Below are positions 33,701 to 64,000 of a stretch of 64,000 nt of DNA, one piece after another; the stretch's first letter is position 1, and each line of letters opens with the position of its first letter. The DNA lies in the NCBI GenBank assembly GCA_037039925.1, contig JAXRKP010000832.1:140001-204000 (forward strand), written 5' to 3'. Source of the DNA: Doris montereyensis. Lineage: Eukaryota > Mollusca > Gastropoda > Nudibranchia > Dorididae. The notes beneath the pieces are model-generated. The model saw nothing but the letters and a program-made list of their open reading frames with translations, was not told the DNA's origin and made no database searches. The position numbers and the translations under genes were made by a program.

Positions 33701-34920
33701 CTTTACAATGGTGTAGTATATATAAAGAGATGAAGCTGAGAAATTTATGGATATTGGGATATGGAGATAAAAAAGTTATATATATAAAAGATAGAGGCGT
33801 CTCAAGAAATATCACCCCTTTGCCAGGAAAACTGTATGAGATCAAGCACATTGCTAGTTTAAGCTCAAAGCCAGTGCAGAGACGAATTCTAACTTGGCAA
33901 TTTGGTAAAGACAGGTTCGATAAGTTCAAGCGTGTTTGGTGTGGGGAAAAACTTTTGTTGAATGACAGCGTGTATTGTTTAGCTCTCATGAAGAAGAAAT
34001 AAAGCCCAATGTTGATGAAATACATTATTCTTACATAAAGAGCAAAATTTACAGATTATGAAAATGTGTCAGCTATTAAAGTTCTTCTCAATACATAAAA
34101 ATGCAAAGGGCTACAAAAAAAAAATTACAATCTTCAATTGTGTGAACTAAGGCCGAAAAGAGGTCAATAAGATTCAGTTTATCTCCACAGTTATAAATAT
34201 GTATAAGTAAGTTAGTAAGCTATGATTATAAAATTTTAATGCAGAAAAAAAAAGGGGAAAGGTAAACAGTTCAATGTGACAAAAAATCCCAGCTAATGTA
34301 AATCTAAATATATTACTGATCCATTGGCCAAGATGTTATCAGAGTTACAGGTCTTGACGTCTCTGCCACCATCAGTCACAATGCTTTGACACAGTAAAAA
34401 GGCCAAATGCAGCAAAACGTGAAAAATAGGAAGCGGTAGTGATAGTGATGATAGATAGCATATCATAATATGATCTACAAGCAAATAGGAAAGTCAAGTA
34501 ATGCATTCACACACGGCAAGGTTAAATTCTATCTTTAATTGAAGGGGTCATTTCAATAGTGTGCCTAAGTCACAATTACGTCATTTAGAGAAAAATGCCA
34601 AAAACCATGGACTTTGGCAATGTTGGCTTTGGGGAATTTCAAGTTTTAAATAACTGTAAGCGTGGACGTATTTTCATCATATCACTGTCACACTTTTCAG
34701 GAAGCACGATTTTCATTTAGTCCCTAAGACTTAAGATTATCTCTCTGTCTCGTTTTCCCCCGAAAATGGACATTATTGAATTGACCCCTTCAATTTTCAC
34801 ACACAGCGTTTTTAAGTTATGGTGTTATGTTAGGGGGTTGATGTAAGCAAGATATCAAATTTAAATCTAAGGGCATGGATTCTTAAAAAGGTCAACACGA
34901 CACATTCCACATTGAGTTCA
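30740..34920. other. Long intergenic stretch, no gene seen
   Basis: AT-rich, with a G run (32849-32871) and a TG-rich patch (32900-32945). GACGGTGAAAGTCGCAAACCG (32089-32109) and CGGTTTGCGACTTTCACCATTG (32380-32401) form an inverted pair of about 20 bp, 270 bases apart. It may contain untranslated or terminal exons of the converging genes, but none could be shown. Confidence 0.45.
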
Positions 34921-34924
34921 CAAT

Positions 34925-35415
34925 AGCCAATGTCCTCAAATAGCTTACCATCTAACTCCATTACACTACACTGAAGGGACCTCAAATAGCTTACCATCTA
35001 ACTCCATTACACTACTCTGAAAGGACCTCAAATAGCTTACCAATACCATCTAACTTCATTACTCTACACTGAAGGGACCTCAAATGGCTTACCAATACCA
35101 TCTAACTCCATTACTCTACACTGAAGGGACCTCAAATAGCTTACCATCTAACTCCATTACTCTACACTGAAGGGGCCTCAAAGAGCTTACCATTTGACTC
35201 CATTACTCTACACTGAAGGGGCCTCAAATAGCTTACCATCTAACTCCATTACTCTACACTGAAGGGACCTCAAATGGCTTACCATCTAACTCCATTACTC
35301 TACACTGAAGGGACCTCAAATGGCTTACCAATACCATCTAACTTCATTACTCTACACTGAAGGTCCTCAAATAGCTTACCATCTAAATCCATTACTCTAC
35401 ACTGAAGGGATCTCA
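34925..35415. repeat. 46-bp minisatellite, about 10 copies
   Basis: Unit with CCTCAAATAGCTTACCATCT and AACTCCATTACTCTACACTG. Some units carry an extra AATACC (52 bp). Differences include AAATAGC/AAATGGC and GGGACC/GGGGCC. Confidence 0.9.
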
Positions 35416-35671
35416 AAAGACGCAGTAGCTTCAACACCAACTGGCTTTTATTCATTTCTACTCACATTTGGCACGAGTTGAACATTATCTCTACCCATTT
35501 ACCTCCCTTGTCTGAATTTCAATTTGTGTCACAAAAGACGAGATGAAAATAAAGTAATGGCATCCTTCCAACTTCCATATTGCAATTATTGTTTTTTTTA
35601 CTGTGATTTCTCCTCCCAATCACATTAACAATCAGATCAAACTGTGAGCAGTTGAATGCATGTGTGTGCCT

Positions 35672-35674
35672 ATA

Positions 35675-35705
<31 letters not shown>

Positions 35706-35710
35706 ATGTA
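35672..35710. repeat. (TG)n microsatellite
   Basis: A TG run with TATG interruptions. Confidence 0.9.
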
Positions 35711-35967
35711 TAAGTGCATGTGCGTGCATTTATATAATATCTTTTTCTCAAATTGCTGTATTTCTCATAAATTTGTGAGTGATCTTTAAAATTATTGACA
35801 ATTTTGAAGAGGTTATCTTCAGGCAAATGAATGAAATCAACTGTAACAGATAAAGTGAGACAGCTTTTGGCATAACAAGTGGTTGAGACTAGATTCAATA
35901 TAAAGTGTTCACAGTAATGTATTCACATGATTTGACTACCACCACTTTCAGATAAGTCAAGATAATG

Positions 35968-35971
<4 letters not shown>

Positions 35972-35999
<28 letters not shown>
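35972..35999. repeat. (TA)n microsatellite
   Basis: About 14 TA dinucleotides. Confidence 0.9.
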
Positions 36000-36000
<1 letters not shown>

Positions 36001-36009
36001 TAAGGACAG

Positions 36010-36415
36010 AATAGTCTATTTATGTACACACAATTTCAATCATGTTCAAGGACAAGAGATACAATGTATCATGTCTGACAGACCAATGGCAACTTCCATA
36101 CAATAGACCTAGGCAATGTGACATAAACTCAAACAGAGCCAAGCCAGTATAAACAAATGACACAGAAGTCCTTGAATCTAAGAGCTGGCCTATTTACAGA
36201 AAGTCTATGTTATGTACACACAATTTCCAGCATGTTCAAGGACAAGCTTAATACAATGATGTAATGTTTGACAGTGACCAATGGCAAGTTTCCATAACAC
36301 AAACCTAGGCAATGTGCAATTTTGACTGCCTTGCCCAAACTCAAACAGAGCCAAGCCAGTCATGAAACAAATGACACATCAAGTCTTTTGAATCTAAGAG
36401 CTGGCCTATTTACAA
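36010..36415. repeat. Direct duplication of about 190 bp
   Basis: 36012-36200 and 36202-36412 share AGTCTAT, ATGTACACACAATTTC, CATGTTCAAGGACAAG, ACCTAGGCAATGTG, AACAGAGCCAAGCCAGT and GAGCTGGCCTATTTACA in the same order. The second copy has an insertion (ATTTTGACTGCCTTGCCCAA region). Confidence 0.85.
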
Positions 36416-37032
36416 AATGGTTTTTGTTATAAAGGTAAACGCAAAGGCCAGCATAATAAATAGAATAGATTAATACAAAGGGTGATGTAAGTGTGAGGTT
36501 TTTATTAGTGACCTGAAGCTAAACGACAAGTGTTTGCCCTGCATGTAACACAAACTCATGATTCCTTTGTTACATGTTCATCATCAAATTAATTCTGCCC
36601 CACCATCTAATATAGGATGCAATTTTGACTGCAATTTTGACTGAGATAAATTACCCTCATCTTATAAAGATTGGTTTTATAATTTTTAAATGTTTCAGCT
36701 TTTTCATCCATCAAATCTTTTCTAGTAAAACTGTTTTTATTGTTTTAAATGAAATTTATTAAGGTTAAGATTAATTAGCAGGACAATTTTCCTTGATCAT
36801 CCATTTTGATTTTGATTCAATGCAAAGATGATATTCTCAGTCATATGCTAATACAAATTTTTTTTTTTTTTTATGCTTTTTAAAACTGGAGTTAAATTCT
36901 TGTGATTGCAAGTCAAATGTAAAAATTAAAATGCTTTGGGATACATCTCTCATTGGTTTGTTTTCGATCAAAGTAATTCTGCCCACCATCTTCATATTTT
37001 TTGTGAGAAAAATAAAACAAGAGCCTGCTGTT

Positions 37033-38102
37033 TTGGTTTGTTTTTCTCTCTCTACACTGGGAAATTGGTTTGTTTTTCTCTCTCTACACTGGGAAATTGG
37101 TTTGTTTTTCTCTCTACACTGGGAAATTGGTTTGTTTTTCTCTCTCTACACTGGAAAATTGGTTTGTTTTCTCTCTCTACACTGGGAAATTGGTTTGTTT
37201 CTCTCTCTACACTGGAAAATTGGTTTGTTTTTCTCTCTACACTGGAAAATTGGTTTGTTTTTCTCTCTCTACACTGGAAAATTGGTTTGTTTTCTCTCTC
37301 TACACTGGGAAATTGGTTTGTTTTTCTCTCTCTACACTGGAAAATTGTTTTTGTTTTTCTCTTTCTACACTGGGAAATTGGTTTGTTTTCTCTCTCTACA
37401 CTGGAAAATTGTTTTTGTTTTTCTCTCTCTACACTGGAAAATTGGTTTGTTTTCTCTCTCTACACTGGGAAATTGGTTTGTTTTCTCTTTCTACACTAGA
37501 AAATTGGTTTTTTTTTCTCTCTCTACACTGGAAAATTGTTTTGTTTTCTCTCTCTACACTGGGAAATTGGTTTGTTTTTCTCTCTCTACACTGGAAAATT
37601 GGTTTGTTTTCTCTCTCTACACTGGAAAATTGGTTTGTTTTTCTCTTTCTACACTAGAAAATTGGTTTTTTTTTCTCTCTACACTGGAAAATTGGTTTGT
37701 TTTTCTCTCTCTACACTGGGAAATTGGTTTGTTTTTCTCTCTCTACACTGGAAAAATTGGTTTGTTTTTCTCTCTCTACACTGGAAAATTGTTTTGTTTT
37801 CTCTCTCTACACTGGAAAATTGTTTTGTTTTCTCTCTCTACACTGGAAAAATTGGTTTGTTTTCTCTCTCTACACTGGAAAAGTGGTTTGTTTTCTCTCT
37901 CTACACTGGGAAATTGGTTTGTTTTTCTCTCTCTACACTGGGAAATTGGTTTGTTTTTCTCTCTCTACACTGGGAAATTGGTTTTTTTTTTCTCTCTACA
38001 CTGGAAAATTGGTTTTTTCTCTCTACACTGGAAAATTATTTTGTTTTTCTCTCTCTACACTGGAAAATTGGTTTTGTTTTTCTCTCTCTACACTGGAAAA
38101 TG
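37033..38102. repeat. 30-34-bp minisatellite, about 33 copies
   Basis: Unit of CTCTACACTGGAAAATTGG and TTTGTTTTTCTCTCT, varying through T and A run length. Drift between 30 and 34 bp gives partly open frames in several registers (up to 395 codons); these are repeat artefacts. Confidence 0.95.
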
Positions 38103-39767
38103 GGCTCAGAGATTGTAACGTAGCAGGTAAAACAAGTCTTTTCAGATCACAAACTAAACAGAGGAAATTAGTCAGGGAATACATAATTAAATAGAAAGCT
38201 CTACACTAAAGGCAATGCATAAATAATCAAGGCAATGAAGGCAAGTGTGTGCATATATATCCGAAACCCAAGGCATCTCTACAATCAGTACAAAGGTTAT
38301 AGAGTTAAAAACACAACTTGTGTATTATGCAAAAGAATATAAACATTTGATTTCTTTTCACTCTCTCTCTCTTTTATTCCTAATTTCCCTTGTTTAACCA
38401 TTCCTCACACCATTGTACATACAATGCTACACACCATTCTACACACCATTCTACACACCATTCTACACACCATTCTACACACCACAAACTATTGATGAGA
38501 GGAAGTGTGTCAAACAGATGTTACCCCTGACATAACTAAGTTTTACACATATTTATATATATACACACTTTAAAAATTCCTACACAGTGGATCTCATTTA
38601 GCAAAATGAAATATGAAAACGATAATTATAATGCTAATGCACGTGGCTTTCTTCAATATCGAAAAGGAATACTTGATGCTAACCGTTAAGTGCTAAAAAT
38701 TATTTTCATTTTTTGATCTTGGAATTTGCTGAGATTGGAATAATTTTTTTACTCTGTGTGAGAAGACCCTGTATATCCAAAAGTTTGTAACTTATTCAAA
38801 ATATTCCATGGCCACTGGATTATTTCAAGTAAAACAATTTCAAAAGAACAAAAATTACGATCTTACTGTCAGAGTATTTCAAACATTTACGGCATGACTG
38901 AGCAAAATTGCAAGATAGAAAAAAAGATTTTACAAGTTCTTTTACAACACATGTGTTTTAAAAGAAGCTTACAAAACACATCCCAAGATGAAACCAAATC
39001 TGTCATAGACATTTTCAATAATTTCAAAGCCCAAACGAAATCACTCTTTTTAAAAAGACGTAAAACAGAAATTTGGTATAGAGAAATAATGTTTTATCTC
39101 AAAATAAAAAGGTTTTCTAAGAAAAAAAATTCTCAAGCTCTCAATTTTCATGAAATACAAAACAAACAAAAAAATGTAATCTTTTCTTATCTGTTGGGAC
39201 ATGCAACAGTTTGATACCAAGATTTTATTTTGCTTTCATCGTTGTATACACTGATCTATTCAGTTCCATCCGACCTGGACATGCAACAACTTTGCTCTAT
39301 ACCAGCGATATTCTCTCCACATAAAGGAAAGCCGTAAAACAAAACTTTATATTTTTAATGTGACACATAAAATAATCTCAAGCAACTAGGAATATTCTTG
39401 TTACAGAAAAGAACAGAATTTAAAAAAAAATTCATAATGTCATCCTTAATTCTTAGATAGATCTACATTCTCCGTTCCTTATGGACTTTGCGGCAAATTC
39501 ATTGTAAACCTCACACTCTTTCAATTTCTGTACAGATTACAGTAAAACTATCACTTTTGGGTAAATATTCGTTTGACACCAACCATCAGTAAGAAACTCA
39601 AGTCTTCATGGTACAATATACATTGTGTCTCTAAGAAAAACACATTGATTTATAAAATAATAAAAATTTCAAAGGAAAGATGAATTGCTAGAGAATTAAA
39701 GAAGGTGATGAGAGTGATTAGATGATGAATGAGTCATGATCTGGGGATTCCCACAGGAGGTAGAGAC
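38103..39767. other. Stretch downstream of CELSR, no exon identified
   Basis: AT-rich with a 12-bp repeat (CATTCTACACAC, 38430-38480). The missing last CELSR exon(s) and 3' UTR could lie here or further left; no - strand open stretch with a phase-1 acceptor and recognisable sequence was found. Confidence 0.4.

Positions 39768-39823
<56 letters not shown>
39768..39823. repeat. (GAT)n microsatellite
   Basis: About 18 GAT triplets just beyond the 3'-most CELSR exon found. Confidence 0.9.
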
Positions 39824-39855
39824 CCGTGTGGCATGTGTTCAGGGAGTGAACTTAC

Positions 39856-62473
<22,618 letters not shown>

Positions 62474-62509
62474 CTGAAAAGGACAGAAATTAAATGTGCA
62501 AAAGTACCT

Positions 62510-63195
62510 GCTAAGGGGTCCACCAAAGAGGTGGGGTTACTTTGACTCCGTCTAAGAAGTGGGTCCACCAAAGAGGTGGGTCTGTCTAAGAAGTGGGTCT
62601 GCCAAAGATGCAAAGTTAAAAAGGGTCCGCCTAAAATGAGGTGGGTCCGCCGTCAAGAAGTGGGTCCGTTAAAAGGTGGGAAGCCTTTCTTTTGCTTTTT
62701 TTTAAACTGGGCACACTTTTATAAGAAATGAGATGTAACTTTGGGTCTAACTTTAAGAGGTGGGCATAAGCCCAAGATGGGTCTAAGAAAACGGGTTGGC
62801 TATAAAGGTGGGTCCGTTACCTGGATAGAGGAAGGTGGGTCCATGCTCATGTGCTGATCCAAAGAGGATGATGTCCGCCAATATACAGCCTGACTGGGTC
62901 AAGACTTGTTGGAGTTGTTGAATCCAAAAGGTCAGAAATTAAGAGGTGGGTCCTGCCTCCAAGAGGTGGGGTCCGCCAAGAGGTGGGTCCGCCAAAGAGG
63001 TGGGTCCGTCAAAAGAAGTGGGTCCGTCTAAGAGGTGGGTCCGTCTAAGAGGTGGGTCCGCCTAAGAGGTGGGTCCGCCAAGAGGTGGGTCCGCCTAAGA
63101 GGTCGGTCTGCCTAAGAGGTCGGTCCGCCTAAGAGGTGGGTCTGCCTAAGAGGTCGGTCCGCCTAAGAGGTCGGTCCGCCTAAGAGGTGGGCAGT
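62510..63195. repeat. 17-bp minisatellite mixed with a corrupted exon copy
   Basis: The pure unit GTGGGTCCGCCTAAGAG is clear at 63000-63190. Between 62685 and 62945 the sequence follows, base by base, 62226-62495 (CELSR intron plus exon), but with fragments such as GGTGGGTCC and AAGAGGTGGG inserted at many points. Confidence 0.85.
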
Positions 63196-63232
63196 TAGCG
63201 GGTCTCACTGGTAAGTCCTACTTCTTTTCCAC

Positions 63233-63316
63233 CACCCTTTCACTTATTCCTTTCATTTTACTGTTTCTTCTGAATTCACTCTGAGACCACCACAAATGGT
63301 GATCGGGGTAAATTCC
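63233..63316 (-). repeat. Dispersed 80-bp sequence, inverted copy
   Basis: On the - strand: AATTTACCCCGATCACCATT, TGTGGTGGTCTCAGAGTGAA, then GGAATAAGTGAAAGGGTGG. It aligns along its whole length with 52223-52300. No tandem array follows it. Confidence 0.75.
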
Positions 63317-64000
63317 AATTGTTCAAACCCCTTAGAGGTCACTTTCGTCGTTTTGCAACATATTTCCCCCCCTTTAATTATCATGCCTAAGGGACCGGTT
63401 TGAAAACGTACAGTGTCACTTGCAGAGCAGTCACCGTGATTGGATCGTCTTGACCAGATCGAAGGCCTTACTTTGTCACAACCAATGCGAACTAGAAGCA
63501 CGTCTCCTTTGAAAAAAGACTGCTGACGGTCTGGATTTAAATTTACTTAAAATATTACATGTATTGATTGACGCAACTGCTACCCAATGTTGTAATGAAC
63601 AGAAACAGAGAAGAGGAATACAATTTTCTAGAAATGTACACTGCTTCATTCTCCCTAATCTTTTTAATACATCTTCCTCCCTCTTTTCTCGAATCTGAGC
63701 TCTAGGCCTAAAGAAGTCTGGCCAATAAAAGTTATGTAGTGATTATCTAGGCTACACGCCCCACACCCCGCCCTCCCCACCCCCAATGTATTTAGTTTAA
63801 TCCACTTAGAAGATGGTGCAGATAGAGGCCACATTTTGTTGTCTCCCAAGGACCAGCCTCTTGGGTGGAGAGCACTGTATGAAAACAAATATCTTAATGT
63901 CTTCGGTGGTCCTTAACCGGCAGCACTTTCATTTCCATTAAATTGTATTCACTTGGTTGGGGAAGAATCATAAGAGAGACAGGCAGGCTGATAAGACACA
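63317..64000. other. CELSR upstream intron, nothing recognised
   Basis: No further GAIN, laminin-G or EGF exon could be read on the - strand up to the window edge. Confidence 0.5.

Noticed and set aside
33730..34002. 90-codon + strand open frame
   Set aside because: No family recognised and no plausible splice sites; overlaps an equally long antisense frame.
34293..34395. Candidate CELSR terminal exon on the - strand (IVTDGGRDVKTCNSDNILAN...)
   Set aside because: After the TGTCAAAG acceptor, the phase-1 frame required by the previous exon stops at once (TTG TGA); no similarity to CELSR C-termini.
36931..38194. Open frames up to 395 codons
   Set aside because: 30-34-bp minisatellite; no conserved protein, frames overlap each other.

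Overview
This is animal nuclear DNA: intron-rich genes, GT-AG splice sites, AATAAA signals, tRNA-derived SINEs, CR1/L2-like LINEs and extreme tandem-repeat load. Protein similarity and repeat style suggest a lophotrochozoan, plausibly a gastropod mollusc. That is an inference; nothing here fixes the species.

Three gene loci can be supported. (1) On the + strand at 3113-5262 are the last two coding exons of a major-facilitator transporter, possibly SLC16/monocarboxylate-transporter-like; its 5' part is not visible. (2) On the + strand at 13432-22790 is a complete 14-exon gene for the mitochondrial processing peptidase beta subunit (PMPCB), with the HxxEH zinc motif and a polyA signal at 23160. 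(3) On the - strand at 39856-62473 are at least 15 exons of an adhesion GPCR of the CELSR/Flamingo type: the end of the GAIN domain, the GPS cleavage site, all seven transmembrane segments and a Ser/Asp-rich cytoplasmic tail. Its cadherin/EGF/laminin ectodomain must lie beyond the right edge, and its last exon was not found. Genes 2 and 3 converge on about 17 kb (23.2-39.8 kb) with no recognisable gene.

Layout: 0-3 kb holds SINE, promoter-like and minisatellite repeats. 3-5.3 kb is the transporter 3' end, with LINE debris in its intron. 5.5-9 kb has foldback (MITE-like) elements and microsatellites. 9.67-13.3 kb is a nest of LINE remnants, including a CR1-like LINE inserted into an older LINE with a visible target-site duplication. 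13.4-23.2 kb is PMPCB. 23.2-39.8 kb holds SINEs, a 49-bp satellite, an antisense LINE remnant and several minisatellites. 39.8-62.5 kb is CELSR, with introns filled by different minisatellites (14-, 24-, 26-, 28-, 43- and 50-bp units and others). 62.5-64 kb holds a mosaic exon copy and a 17-bp minisatellite.

All three genes show single-base frame slips inside otherwise well-conserved exons, and one CELSR exon also has an in-frame TAG. Splice phases agree elsewhere, so consensus indels are more likely than pseudogenes. Very long open frames at about 0.8-1.9, 37-38, 46.3-46.7 and 55.8-57.9 kb come from tandem repeats, often with units a multiple of 3, and are not genes. I saw no clear new multi-gene system. 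The most unusual signals are the mosaic exon copy near 62.7-62.9 kb, the foldback element family, the nested LINE, and dispersed sequences that recur at the edges of minisatellite arrays.
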